From the NCBI GenBank assembly GCA_002320775.1, contig DCKY01000031.1, forward strand, positions 1-15,573: a stretch of 15,573 nucleotides of DNA. The letters are read 5' to 3'. The translations under genes and the position numbers were made by a program. How positions within the stretch are numbered: position 1 is the first letter of the stretch; every line of letters begins with the position of its first letter. The stretch comes from Planctomycetes bacterium UBA1662 (GTDB lineage: Bacteria; Planctomycetota; UBA8108). Shown here piece by piece: positions 1 through 8,679 of the stretch. The notes under the pieces are model-generated. The model worked only from the letters and a program-made list of their open reading frames with translations. It was not told where the DNA came from and made no database searches.

Positions 1-1422
1 GGCATCGAGCTCCCGGCACCAGCCGGCGACGGTCTCATCCCGATCTCCCTCGCCCGAGGACTCAGCAGCGGCATCATCGGCTCCCGTCTGCGTCTCCAGC
101 GGCGCCACCGCCAGGACCTGGTTGATCTTCCGCATCACGGCCAGGGCTTCGTGGGGGTTCTCAGGCATCCTGGACACCGAGGCCCAGGGAAGCAAAGCGC
201 CGAGCGCGCCGGCGACATTCAGGTCATCGGCCATGCTGGAGAGGAACTCGGCGAGCACCGGGTGGGAGTTGTCCACCTCGGCGGCCTCTCCCCCAGCCTG
301 CTCCTCGAGCTTCGCGGAAAAATCGTTGAGCCTGCGAACCGCGGTCGCGGAGTCCTGCAGCCCCTGGGATGTGAAGTTCATGTTCTTGCGGTAGTTGGTC
401 TTGGTGAGCTCGTAGCGAAGCACCGCGGGATGAACCCTGGCCCCAGTTGACTTTCCATCGAGCACATCACGAACCGTGTAGAAGTTGCCCTGGCTCTTCG
501 ACATCTTCTCCCCCTCCACCAGCAGGAAGCGCACGTGCATCCAGAACTTCGCGAAACTGTCGGAGCCGGTGGCGCCACAGGACTGGGCGATCTCGCACTC
601 ATGGTGGGGGAAGATCAGGTCCTCGCCGCCGGTGTGGATATCGATCACATCGCGCTCGAGCTTCGCGCGCGCCATCGCTGAGCACTCGATGTGCCAGCCG
701 GGGTAGCCCTCGCCCCAGGGAGAATCCCATTTCATGATATGAGCGGAATCGGCCTTCCAGAGCATGAAGTCCGCAGGGTGTTTCTTCTGGTCCTGGTGTT
801 CATCAAGGACTCTCCCCCCCGCTCCGCTCTGCAGGTTGTCAAGGGTGTTGCCGCTCAGGCGCCCGTACTCGGGAAAGCTCTCTACGCTGTAGTAGACCAC
901 TCCATCATCGGCTACGTAGGCATGTCCCTTCTCGATAAGGTCTGCGATCATCACCTGCATATCGCCAATATGTTCGGTCGCATGGAACATGCGGCCGGGA
1001 TATTCACCGGCGACCTTCAGGCCAAGCTGACGTCCATCCGAGAGAAAGGAGTCGGTGTAGAACCTCGCCACCTGGAAAGGGTCGGAAGGATCATCGACGG
1101 CCCCCTCCTCCACCTTGCCGGATTTCTTGTCTTCTTTCAGGCGCCGCCCGGCCAGCTCCATCTTGTCTTCGCCTCCGCCATCGGCGACAGCATCCTCAGT
1201 CATATGCCCCACATCCGTGATGTTCATAACGTGGATCACATCGTGGCCGGCCACCTCGAGAAAGCGCCGCAAAAGATCGCTGAAGAGAAAGGATCTGAAG
1301 TTTCCAATATGGGCGTAGTCGTAGACCGTCGGACCGCAGCTGTACATCCGAACAGTTCCGGGCTCCACGGGCTCAAAATTTTCAACGGTATTGGTAAGAG
1401 AGTTGAAGAAGCGAATCTGCAT
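1..1422 (-). CDS. cysS: Cysteinyl-tRNA synthetase, 3' end cut by window edge
   Basis: Charges tRNA-Cys with cysteine in the cytoplasm (class I aminoacyl-tRNA synthetase). The frame is open from an ATG at 1420-1422 to base 1, giving 474 residues with no stop, so only a short C-terminal tail is missing. Visible marks are the HIGH-type motif HIGN at residues 38-41, the KMSKS loop at 306-310, and the zinc ligands expected from E. coli CysS: C29, C247 (in GWHIEC), H273 and E277 (in HHECE). Compared with E. coli there is extra sequence after the catalytic core start, rich in Lys, Glu and Gly (roughly residues 80-115), which I remember from planctomycete enzymes. The start is supported by MQIRFFNSLT, which fits the family N-terminus; no clear Shine-Dalgarno is seen. 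It follows the mazG-like gene by 177 nt on the same strand. Confidence 0.97.
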   Translation of the reverse strand, partial: MQIRFFNSLTNTVENFEPVEPGTVRMYSCGPTVYDYAHIGNFRSFLFSDLLRRFLEVAGHDVIHVMNITDVGHMTEDAVADGGGEDKMELAGRRLKEDKKSGKVEEGAVDDPSDPFQVARFYTDSFLSDGRQLGLKVAGEYPGRMFHATEHIGDMQVMIADLIEKGHAYVADDGVVYYSVESFPEYGRLSGNTLDNLQSGAGGRVLDEHQDQKKHPADFMLWKADSAHIMKWDSPWGEGYPGWHIECSAMARAKLERDVIDIHTGGEDLIFPHHECEIAQSCGATGSDSFAKFWMHVRFLLVEGEKMSKSQGNFYTVRDVLDGKSTGARVHPAVLRYELTKTNYRKNMNFTSQGLQDSATAVRRLNDFSAKLEEQAGGEAAEVDNSHPVLAEFLSSMADDLNVAGALGALLPWASVSRMPENPHEALAVMRKINQVLAVAPLETQTGADDAAAESSGEGDRDETVAGWCRELDA

Positions 1423-1446
1423 GATCAAAACCAGTCTGGGGATTTG

Positions 1447-1463
1447 CGCCGGCCCGGCCGGCG
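1447..1463. repeat. GC-only hairpin in the mazG-cysS gap
   Basis: A 7-bp perfect inverted repeat with a 3-nt loop (arms 1447-1453 and 1457-1463), about 25 nt upstream of the cysS start. Neither strand shows a T-run after it, so it is not a convincing terminator. It may be a leader structure or just GC-rich sequence. The rest of the 177-nt gap (1423-1599) shows nothing I can support, and no T-box consensus. Confidence 0.3.
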
Positions 1464-1599
1464 GCTAAAAGGCTCGGGGGATTTTCATCTGCCCGGCAAG
1501 GTCCGTCCAGAAGTTTTCGTCTCCAGGAGCAAGATGCGGCGTCCGCCTCCGAGCTGTGAACCGCCTTTATCCGAAGGTTCTAAAGCCATCTCCGGCGGC

Positions 1600-1980
1600 C
1601 TATTCCGGCGGCGATTCGAGCTTCGCATTCGAAGAGTGCCGCTGGGCATCCCGGGAAGTCTTCTTCTCGAGGTTGCGCTCAAAAGCCTCACTGAGATCTA
1701 CCCCGGTCTGGTTCGCGAGACAGATCAGCACGAACAGCACATCAGCAAGCTCATCACCGAGGTCGAGCCCCTCCTCTCCGCTCTTGAAGCTCTGGTCTCC
1801 ATGAGTGCGGGAGAGAATTCGGGCCACCTCGCCCACCTCCTCAACCAGTTGAGCAAGATTCGTCAACTCGGAAAAATAGCGCACGCCAACCTCTTCGATC
1901 CAGCGATCGACACGGGCCTGGGCATCGGCAAGGCTGATCGCCCCCGCTGGTCCCTTGCTCTTCTCAACAGGATCACTCAA
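1600..1980 (-). CDS. MazG-like nucleotide pyrophosphohydrolase
   Basis: A 126-residue all-alpha NTP pyrophosphohydrolase of the MazG-like superfamily, expected to hydrolyse (d)NTPs to monophosphate and pyrophosphate with Mg2+ and so clean the nucleotide pool. The metal-binding pattern is visible: EEVGE at residues 47-51 followed by GDELAD, giving E77-x2-D80. The stretch from about residue 73 to 115 (DLGDELADVLFVLICLANQ, then ERNLEKKTSRD) is typical of the short single-domain branch, usually 110-120 residues. The start codon is TTG at 1978-1980, chosen because a good Shine-Dalgarno lies 8 nt upstream and no ATG is available nearby. The gene sits 49 nt after the metal permease gene and before cysS. 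The exact substrate cannot be told from sequence. Confidence 0.88.
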   Translation of the reverse strand: MSDPVEKSKGPAGAISLADAQARVDRWIEEVGVRYFSELTNLAQLVEEVGEVARILSRTHGDQSFKSGEEGLDLGDELADVLFVLICLANQTGVDLSEAFERNLEKKTSRDAQRHSSNAKLESPPE

Positions 1981-1983
1981 TGA

Positions 1984-1992
1984 CTCTTCTCC
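1984..1992 (-). promoter_or_regulatory. Ribosome binding site deciding a TTG start
   Basis: On the minus strand the sequence GGAGAAGAG lies with its GGAG core 8 nt before the TTG at 1980. This is what fixes the uncommon start of the MazG-like gene. Confidence 0.7.
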
Positions 1993-2029
1993 GAAAAAAG
2001 ATTTCCAGCGGTCTTAACATCAGGGGCTG

Positions 2030-3910
2030 TCAATTTCCACAACAGCCGCCAGGCTCATCCTCTTTCTCGGCATCGGCCTCCCCGCCTCCTGCGCAGCAGT
2101 CGTGCCCCTCATCTTCATCTCCCCCCTCCGCCCCACTCAGAGCTTCGACGCTGAAGACGCTCCCGACCACCTCCCGCGGCCCCCTGCGCAGCAGCGAAAA
2201 CAGGAAGAGACCGCCAAGGATCCACAGGCACGTCCAGGCGAGATAGTCTGCGGAATGATCATGGCCGGCCTGCGGGTCGAGCGCCGCGAAACCCGGGAAG
2301 AACTGGTTCACCGCAAACCCGATCGTCACAGCGAGAGTCGCCATCATGACACAGAAAAAGACGGCTGTCTTCCGTCCATGCAGATCGGAAATGACCCCGA
2401 AGGTCACAACATTGGTCGCCGGGCCGGTCAGGAGGAATGCCAGGGCCGCCCCCGGAGAGACCCCGCCGGCCAGCAACACCGCGACCATGGGAGTCGCCCC
2501 GGATGCGCAAACGTAGACCGGAATTCCAAGCACGGCGAAGAGCGCGACCTGCAGATAGGGATCGCAGTCGACAAGCCAGCTGTCCCGCACCAGCGGGCCG
2601 ACCAGGGCGGCAACGGCGAGCCCTACAAGAACCCAGGGACCGGTGTGGTCTACCAGGGTGCCCAGCCCGGTCTTGATGCCGCCACCCAGCTTGTCAAGTA
2701 ACCCGCCCGCCGCCCCCTCGGCATCCTCTGCAGCCGCAGCTGAATTCTCCGGCGTCCTTGAGGAGATGGTCCGACCAACGATCACGGCGACGGCCAGCGC
2801 GAGAACAGCGGCAGCGGCGATCCGGATCAGGGTAAATGGCCCGCCCAGCAGCGGCAGCGACAGGAGGATAGCGTCCGTCCCGAGCTCCGGGGTCGCCACC
2901 AGGAAGGCCAGCGCCGCGGTCGCCGGCACACCGCGCTCGACGAGCGCCCGGTACAATGGCACCACCCCGCAGGAGCAGACCGGCAATGGGAGTCCGACAG
3001 CCACCCCGCGAAGAGCCTGGCCGGTTAACGATCCGCCGCCAAGCCAGCGCACGGAGGATACCGGCAGGAAGACCGCAACCAAGCCGGCGAGGGAATAGCC
3101 CAGCAGCAACGCGGGAGCGCTCTGCAGGGCGAGAGCGAGAAAGGAAGGCCAGAATTCGTCGTGTTCGCCGGAATGAGCGTGGCCGCCGTGCTCGCCGGTG
3201 AGCAGGAAGACGACCAGGGCCAGGCCCAGGAAGCCTCCGACCCCCGAGGCGCTGAGCGGCACCTTTCTTCCAGCGGCCGGCGGAGCTTCCTCGGGAGCGG
3301 CGCCCCGAGACCGGTGCAGGACCACGTGGAAGAGGGAGCCCGCCACGAGTGACTGGAACCAGGCCAGCCCCTTGCCTGAGAGGCCATCCAGAAGTCCTGC
3401 CCCGGCGAAATATCCGAGTGCCGTCAGAACGGCCAGCACCCCCAGCAGGAGCATGGCGGCGCCGCGTCCCCGCGACCAGCGAACCAGCCACCAGACCGTG
3501 AGCCCCACGGGGAGCCGGTGCAAAATCACCGCGAGAGGAAGCAGCCCGGAATCAGCCCCGGAGCTGCCGAGATAAACCCCGTCCAGCATCGAATGAATGA
3601 GCAGGCCGAGAAGGCCCAGGTAGAGCGCCGCCCGGTGAAAATGTTCACCCAGCCTGTGTGCTCGTCTCTCGATGACTGTCGGCAACCCGACGCCCAGGAC
3701 GGCAAAGACCACGCAGGGCCACCCCCCGGCCTCGAGAGCCTGCGGCAGAAAATCAAGCAGGATGATGCCGCCCATCGAAACGAATACGAAGCCGTCAAGA
3801 GCGGTAAGCGCCTGCGAGCGGCCCCGGCACAAACGGTAGATCACCGGAACCGCGCCCAGGATCAACACGCTCCAGAAAAGATAAAGAAGCTCTGTTTCGT
3901 TACCTGTCAT
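2030..3910 (-). CDS. Fused ZIP-like / ArsP-family (SO_0444-type) metal permease
   Basis: A 626-residue polytopic inner-membrane protein that looks like two transporters joined. Residues 1-200 have about six hydrophobic segments and resemble ZIP metal carriers: H106-S-M-L-D110-G in one segment and H131-R-L-P in the next, in place of the usual paired His/Glu motifs. Residues 222-580 form a DUF318/ArsP-type permease with two similar halves, carrying PLPVCSCGVVPL (C312, C314) and GIPVYVCASGATP (C468), and a TGPATN signature. This half most resembles the Cu/Zn efflux (SO_0444) branch. Metal-binding extras fit: a His-rich loop HGGHAHSGEH at 241-250, HDH near 550-552, and a C-terminal tail with H603, C605-C606 and C623-C624. 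Export of Cu, Zn or a similar metal is inferred; arsenic or organoarsenical transport is the alternative. The ATG at 3910 has only a weak Shine-Dalgarno. It begins 73 nt after the giant propeller gene. Confidence 0.85.
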   Translation of the reverse strand: MTGNETELLYLFWSVLILGAVPVIYRLCRGRSQALTALDGFVFVSMGGIILLDFLPQALEAGGWPCVVFAVLGVGLPTVIERRAHRLGEHFHRAALYLGLLGLLIHSMLDGVYLGSSGADSGLLPLAVILHRLPVGLTVWWLVRWSRGRGAAMLLLGVLAVLTALGYFAGAGLLDGLSGKGLAWFQSLVAGSLFHVVLHRSRGAAPEEAPPAAGRKVPLSASGVGGFLGLALVVFLLTGEHGGHAHSGEHDEFWPSFLALALQSAPALLLGYSLAGLVAVFLPVSSVRWLGGGSLTGQALRGVAVGLPLPVCSCGVVPLYRALVERGVPATAALAFLVATPELGTDAILLSLPLLGGPFTLIRIAAAAVLALAVAVIVGRTISSRTPENSAAAAEDAEGAAGGLLDKLGGGIKTGLGTLVDHTGPWVLVGLAVAALVGPLVRDSWLVDCDPYLQVALFAVLGIPVYVCASGATPMVAVLLAGGVSPGAALAFLLTGPATNVVTFGVISDLHGRKTAVFFCVMMATLAVTIGFAVNQFFPGFAALDPQAGHDHSADYLAWTCLWILGGLFLFSLLRRGPREVVGSVFSVEALSGAEGGDEDEGHDCCAGGGEADAEKEDEPGGCCGN

Positions 3911-3983
3911 AGACCTGAATCATCTTTGTCCGCCGGAGCATACCCTGAAAGGCCTGATCATACACTACCTGACCTGCCGGGTC

Positions 3984-6900
3984 TCAGCGGGAGGGAACAA
4001 AGGCCATCGATCCCTGCACGGCGTAATTACAGGTACAACCGGAGCTGCCCTCGGGAATAAGCAGGAGCCCCCCGGCGGGAATCATGTTAATCCAGCACCC
4101 CGGCCGGCTGATATCGGTAACCTTGTCGTGGACGCCGCGGGAGAGATCGAAGAACGAGGCCGTTCCATCGCGAAAGAAGAGGTTTGACAGAGAGGCCGAG
4201 ACATTGCCGCAGCCGCCGCGCTTCGTTTTATTCCATTTCCACCCGCTGACGGGCTTCCCGGTGCGCAGCTCGTAGGCGAAAGGCTCGGCGTAGAGCACCT
4301 TGCCGATGACCACGTGGCGATGATCCTGCTCACCGTGGCTTCCTCCCGTCTTGACCCCGGTATCATGGCTGCGGGACCACAGCTGCCTTCCCGCCGCGGC
4401 ATCGAACGCCGAGAGGTCGTAGCGCACGGTGCCGGCCTCGTTACGCGAACCCGAGAGAGCCAACACGCCGCCGGAGGAGCTCAGGAAGAGACAATTCCTC
4501 ACCCGTAGCTGGCCCAGGGGTTTTCTCCAGCGAACCTTTCCATCCGTGGTGGAGAGACAAACAAGAGCCGCGCCGCGCGACAGTAGCTGATCCAATGTGT
4601 AGCGGTCAATCGGCCCGTTCAGGGTCGCCGCATTACCGCTCTCGACAAACCAGGCGCGCCCCCCGGAAACAGCGATGGTTGTGTTGATGACAGCCCCGAG
4701 TGACGGCCGGTAGAGCCAGGAGCGCTTGCCGGTCTCGGGATCGATACAGAAGAGGGAAACGCTGCAGACAATCGCCTTGGAGTCCTCGTAAACATCAAGA
4801 ATCTTTCCCCTGCCGATCTCCGTTCTCAGGGATCCCGGCCGGGCCGCAGACCCGAGAAGCTTCCCGCCCTCGCTTGAGATCCAGGCCCAGTGACGCTCGG
4901 AGCCATCCGCGCCGGCCGGAGCCGGATAGCTGCCTGCCTGCTCGCCTGTATCAAGCTGAAGCGCGAGACACTCGGCGCCCGCCGTAACGTAGAGAGCCTT
5001 GCTGGAGACCACCATATTGCCGCTGTCTCTGACCGCTCCGATGCGTCGGGTCCCTGAGATGGTCTTGTCCCAAAGAGGCGAACCGTTGTAGGAATCGGTG
5101 GCGATGATCCTGTCATCCCCCGAGAGGAACATGCGGCCATCCTTGACCAGCGGCGCTACGGTCCGGTGATGCCGGTCGACAAGATTGCGGGGACCCGGCC
5201 GCCCGAACCACTGCAGATCAAAGGGCCCCTTGACCAGCTTATCGCCGCTGCAGATCGTATTGCCCGAGTCTCCGTACATATGACTCCACTCCCCTCCGCC
5301 CTTCAGAGCCTGGGTACGAAGAGAGGCCCACGTTCCGACATCCCGCTCATGCCTCTTCCAGCCTCGTCCCGCTGAAGCGAGCAACCTCTTTACGGCCGAG
5401 AGGGCCTTGCCGGATGTTCCCCCGACAAGAGCGACCCCGCCACCGGGCTTCAGAAGCTTCTTTACGGCTGCTAACCCGCCCGGAAAGCGTCCTTCAACGA
5501 GGCTTCCCTCGAAGACAACGAGGTTTGCCAGGTAGTCGGCATACCCGAGCTCCGTGAGCGAGCCCACATGGACCACAGCCCGGCCATAGAGCCCGGCCGC
5601 ATCGAGCCTGGCACGAACCTTCGAGGCCGTCTTCTCATCGGAGCAGACCGCGATCACCTGGAGACGGGTACGCCTGGCCAGTTCCAGGGCGAGATTCCCG
5701 TCAACTGAATCAAGGACGAAACAATAGCCCCTGTCCATCCCCGCGAGTGCGAGAAGTTCACCGGCCTCCGCCTCGTAGGGACGATCCTCAGCCGCGGCCT
5801 CTCTGCCTGCCGTCGGCTTGCCAGCGCTGGAGCGGGCCGACCTGGCCGGCCGAAAACAGTGAATCCTGCCTCTGTCGGTGCTGACGAACAGGCTCCCGTC
5901 GGCAATCGCGAGCGACCAGGCCGCGCCATCCACCGGCGCCTCCCAGAGTTTTTTTCCATCGGCAGCAGAGAACGCCGCCACCCTCCCCCGTCCTCCGGCA
6001 TAGCGCACCCCCGCGGACCCGATAAGGGAGAGGTTAAAATCCTGCGAGATCACGCTGAGGCTGGCCGGCGCGCCCTTACCCTTGCGCTTCAGGGCAGCGA
6101 CAAAGGCCGCCGGAGAACGCCCCTGGGAAATCGAGATCTTTTCACCCTGTCTAGCCAGGTATCCCTGTGGCGAGACCGAAACCTCCTTGCGCGAGACAAT
6201 CTTCCCGGTCCGGGCATCCAGGGCGCAGTAATAAACTCCCTGCCGGGGAAATAGACCTGCACAGCAGTAGAGACTTCGTCCATCGACCATCACGCTCGAC
6301 CGAACCGGCCAGACGGAGATGATCCTCCCATTGCCCGGAACGCGGCGGCGGCGCGGAGCCAGCCGGCGTTTCCATTGAAGCTGGCCGGAATCCGCATCGA
6401 GACAATAGACCCGCCCATCATCCGACCCGAAATAGAGCATTCCATCGGAATAAGACGGCGCAAGCCGTACGGGACCCTCGGTGAAGAAGCTCCAGCGTTC
6501 ACGTCCGCTCGCAGCGTCAAGACAGTAGACCTTGTCATCCGCGGAAGAACCGAAATAGATGTTCCCGCCCCCGGCAACCACGTGGAAGGCCCTGTCATAG
6601 GTTACCCTCGCTTTCAGATCCTTCTTGTTGTTCCAGAAGTCCTGCTTTGCAGGCGGAGGCCAGGCCGGCCGGGGCCCCTGGTCCGCCCGGTGGACCCAGG
6701 ACGCCACCAGCGGCGGCTTCAGAACCTCAGGGGTAACCCCGGTGCGTTCATTGTCGTGCAGGTAGGTCGGCCAGCCCGGACTGGACTCAACCAAATCGCG
6801 CGCGCCGGGAAAGAGTCCCCGGGTTTCCTCGAAGCGTTTTCGCACCTCGTCGTCGCCGAGCGCCCTGGGCCACAGGGAGACCTCCCTCAGGCTGCCCGCA

Positions 6901-7556
6901 AGAGAGTGGAGCTCGTCGTCATCCTGGTAGGCGCCGAGCACAAGAACGCCCTTCGCGGGGTAATTGATCGAGCCGGACTGGGTCAGGCCGGAGGCCGCCA
7001 TGCGTCCATCCACATAGAGCTTCTGCACCTTGCCGTTGTAGGTCCCGACAACGTGGTACCAATAGCCCGGCAGGTAGTCGGACGGAGCCTTCAGGTAGGT
7101 CAGCTTTCCATCTCCATCATCGCTGCCTGCGCTGGAGAGACAGAAAAAGAACCGGCTGCCGTTAATTCCGAGGCACCAGCCCTTCTCGAAATTACCGTTA
7201 TCCTGGATCGCCGAGATGATGCCGCCCCATTCACGCGCCTCGCGTACCCGGACCCAGGCCTCGACGCTAATGGAACTCTCTGGAAGCGTCTTCCCATCCA
7301 GCTTTTCGCTGAGCAGAACCCGGCTCTTATCACCGCTGAGCTTGAGCGACTGGGGCTTCTCGCTTGAGAGCGCGGTCTTACCGAAGATCCGCCCGATGAG
7401 CTTCCCGGCAGTAGGACGCACTCGGGAAGAGCGGACCTGCTTGCGGTCGAAGGTCCACCGGCCCGCAGGCTCTCCTTCATCTCCCGCTCCGCACCACGCA
7501 GGAAGGAAAAAGATACCCACAAGGATCGCTGTCGCTATTTTCAGGTTAAAACACAT
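3984..7556 (-). CDS. Exported LamG / PQQ-like beta-propeller protein with methyltransferase-like insert
   Basis: A 1190-residue secreted or periplasmic protein. A signal peptide covers about residues 1-24 (hydrophobic core ATAILVGIFFLPAW, likely cleavage after CGA). Residues ~30-250 are a LamG/concanavalin-like sandwich (SISVEAWVRV, WYHVVGTYNG, LYVDG, GSLREVSLWPRAL). Residues ~260-570 are PQQ-type propeller blades, each with the pattern hydrophobic-FGSSDG-VYCLDA-SG-W. Residues ~595-750 match a class I SAM methyltransferase fold, but the glycine loop is VLDSVDGNLALELA rather than GxGxG, so SAM binding is doubtful. A second propeller follows at ~755-1190, opening with WSHMYGDSGNT and ending with the EGSSGCTCNYAVQ motif. 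I remember this architecture from planctomycetes, where no function is established. Real PQQ binding is not implied. The ATG at 7554-7556 has GGAG 8 nt upstream. The gene follows the GGDEF gene by 97 nt. Confidence 0.85.
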   Translation of the reverse strand: MCFNLKIATAILVGIFFLPAWCGAGDEGEPAGRWTFDRKQVRSSRVRPTAGKLIGRIFGKTALSSEKPQSLKLSGDKSRVLLSEKLDGKTLPESSISVEAWVRVREAREWGGIISAIQDNGNFEKGWCLGINGSRFFFCLSSAGSDDGDGKLTYLKAPSDYLPGYWYHVVGTYNGKVQKLYVDGRMAASGLTQSGSINYPAKGVLVLGAYQDDDELHSLAGSLREVSLWPRALGDDEVRKRFEETRGLFPGARDLVESSPGWPTYLHDNERTGVTPEVLKPPLVASWVHRADQGPRPAWPPPAKQDFWNNKKDLKARVTYDRAFHVVAGGGNIYFGSSADDKVYCLDAASGRERWSFFTEGPVRLAPSYSDGMLYFGSDDGRVYCLDADSGQLQWKRRLAPRRRRVPGNGRIISVWPVRSSVMVDGRSLYCCAGLFPRQGVYYCALDARTGKIVSRKEVSVSPQGYLARQGEKISISQGRSPAAFVAALKRKGKGAPASLSVISQDFNLSLIGSAGVRYAGGRGRVAAFSAADGKKLWEAPVDGAAWSLAIADGSLFVSTDRGRIHCFRPARSARSSAGKPTAGREAAAEDRPYEAEAGELLALAGMDRGYCFVLDSVDGNLALELARRTRLQVIAVCSDEKTASKVRARLDAAGLYGRAVVHVGSLTELGYADYLANLVVFEGSLVEGRFPGGLAAVKKLLKPGGGVALVGGTSGKALSAVKRLLASAGRGWKRHERDVGTWASLRTQALKGGGEWSHMYGDSGNTICSGDKLVKGPFDLQWFGRPGPRNLVDRHHRTVAPLVKDGRMFLSGDDRIIATDSYNGSPLWDKTISGTRRIGAVRDSGNMVVSSKALYVTAGAECLALQLDTGEQAGSYPAPAGADGSERHWAWISSEGGKLLGSAARPGSLRTEIGRGKILDVYEDSKAIVCSVSLFCIDPETGKRSWLYRPSLGAVINTTIAVSGGRAWFVESGNAATLNGPIDRYTLDQLLSRGAALVCLSTTDGKVRWRKPLGQLRVRNCLFLSSSGGVLALSGSRNEAGTVRYDLSAFDAAAGRQLWSRSHDTGVKTGGSHGEQDHRHVVIGKVLYAEPFAYELRTGKPVSGWKWNKTKRGGCGNVSASLSNLFFRDGTASFFDLSRGVHDKVTDISRPGCWINMIPAGGLLLIPEGSSGCTCNYAVQGSMAFVPSR

Positions 7557-7653
7557 CTTGGATTCTCCGCCTACGCTCTAAAAATAGCTGCGCGGCCGCT
7601 CTTTGGCGACAGGCATTTGTCCCTTTTGCGCGTCCCACGACAGCGCGGCGTCA

Positions 7654-8520
7654 TCAGGCAGGCGCGATACGAACTCCGTTCTTTCCCGCGCGCTTGACAT
7701 CGAGGCACATCTGGTCGGCAAGCGCCAGCATCTCCTCGGCCTCATCGCAGCTCTCCGGAAACGCGGCGCAGCCAATGCTCAACGTGACATTGCCCGGCTC
7801 ATCTTCCCCGGGGACAGAGATGTCCGCGACCGCGAGGCGGATTCTCTCCGCCGTACGTCCCGCGTCTTCGGACCCGGTCTCCGGCAGGAGAACGGCGAAC
7901 TCATCGCCGCCGAAGCGGCACACCACATCTGCCTGGCGGGTCGTGTCCATCAGCATCCGGCCAACCTTTCTCAGCACCGAGTCTCCCTCGACATGCCCGC
8001 AGCGATCATTCACCTGCTTGAAGTTGTCCAGGTCGATGATAAGCATGCTGAGCGGATGAGAGTACCGCCTGGCCCTGCCCAGCTCCTCACCCAGCCGTTC
8101 GTTAAAATAACGTCTGCTGTGAACACCCGTCACCTCATCGATGTTGACGAAGGTCAGGATGCTCTCGAACTCCGCCCGCGCGACCAGCCGGGCCCCCTGC
8201 AGGATCTTCTCAACGGAAAAGAGATAGTCAAGCGCCGCTACCCGGAAGCCCACCTCGCGTTCGAGAGTCTGCTCCAACTCTTTTTTATGCTCGGTGATAG
8301 CCGCCCAGATCCGAACGGCCTCCTCAAGCGGAAAACGCCGCCAGGTGAGCTGGAAAAGCAACTCGACGTAGAGGTTGTCATCCGAACAGGAGAGCGCGGA
8401 TATGATCTTCTGCAGGGCCTCGGGCGAATCCAGATGCCGGTCCTTACCGAGGATCTCCAGCAGGTCGATTCCCTGCGCCTCCAGTTCCTTCAGTTCCTTT
8501 GCAAGTGACATGCAGGACAT
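7654..8520 (-). CDS. GGDEF-domain diguanylate cyclase
   Basis: A 288-residue protein predicted to make cyclic di-GMP from two GTP. The GGDEF domain spans about residues 127-286: it opens with DEVTGVHSRRYF, contains DLDNFKQVND and GHVEGD, and has an intact active loop GGDEF at 204-208. The inhibitory site RxxD is present at R195-Q-A-D198, five residues before GGDEF, so product feedback is likely. Residues 1-125 are soluble and mostly helical with no transmembrane segment; I do not recognise this domain and it is presumably the sensory or partner-binding part. The end is a double stop (TGA TGA). Start ATG 8520 is uncertain: a second ATG at 8511 is equally plausible and neither has a clear Shine-Dalgarno. 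It lies just after the terminator of the pseudo-receiver gene, so it probably has its own promoter, which I could not identify. Confidence 0.93.
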   Translation of the reverse strand: MSCMSLAKELKELEAQGIDLLEILGKDRHLDSPEALQKIISALSCSDDNLYVELLFQLTWRRFPLEEAVRIWAAITEHKKELEQTLEREVGFRVAALDYLFSVEKILQGARLVARAEFESILTFVNIDEVTGVHSRRYFNERLGEELGRARRYSHPLSMLIIDLDNFKQVNDRCGHVEGDSVLRKVGRMLMDTTRQADVVCRFGGDEFAVLLPETGSEDAGRTAERIRLAVADISVPGEDEPGNVTLSIGCAAFPESCDEAEEMLALADQMCLDVKRAGKNGVRIAPA

Positions 8521-8593
8521 GATAAGCCCGCGATGCCATCTTTTGAAGTACCCCGATGAATCCTAACCAAACAGAAGCCTAACCTCTGAACAT

Positions 8594-8624
8594 AAAAAAA
8601 CAGCCGGCGCGAACGCCGGCTGTT
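8594..8624 (-). terminator. Rho-independent terminator of the pseudo-receiver gene
   Basis: A perfect 11-bp stem (8599-8609 with 8614-8624) closes on a 4-nt loop that reads TTCG on the minus strand, followed by a run of seven T on that strand. It ends the transcript of the 8680-9033 gene about 55 nt after its stop. Confidence 0.93.
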
Positions 8625-8679
8625 AACCCAATTCCCTTCCGGGACACTCACCCCATGTACGAGTCCGTCTGCGTCTGTC

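Noticed and set aside
1423..1599. T-box or other riboswitch leader before cysS
   Set aside because: No T-box consensus and only one short GC hairpin; the gap is also short for a full T-box leader.
691..1983. A 430-codon open frame on the plus strand across cysS and the mazG-like gene
   Set aside because: It is antisense to two clearly recognisable minus-strand genes, and its translation shows no family features; long shadow frames are expected at this GC content.
3957..3962. TATGAT (minus strand) as a promoter -10 box for the metal permease
   Set aside because: No acceptable -35 hexamer at 16-18 nt and no proper extended -10, so it is not reported as a promoter.
7603..8508. A 301-codon plus-strand open frame opposite the GGDEF gene
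   Set aside because: It mirrors the diguanylate cyclase, which has intact family motifs on the other strand.
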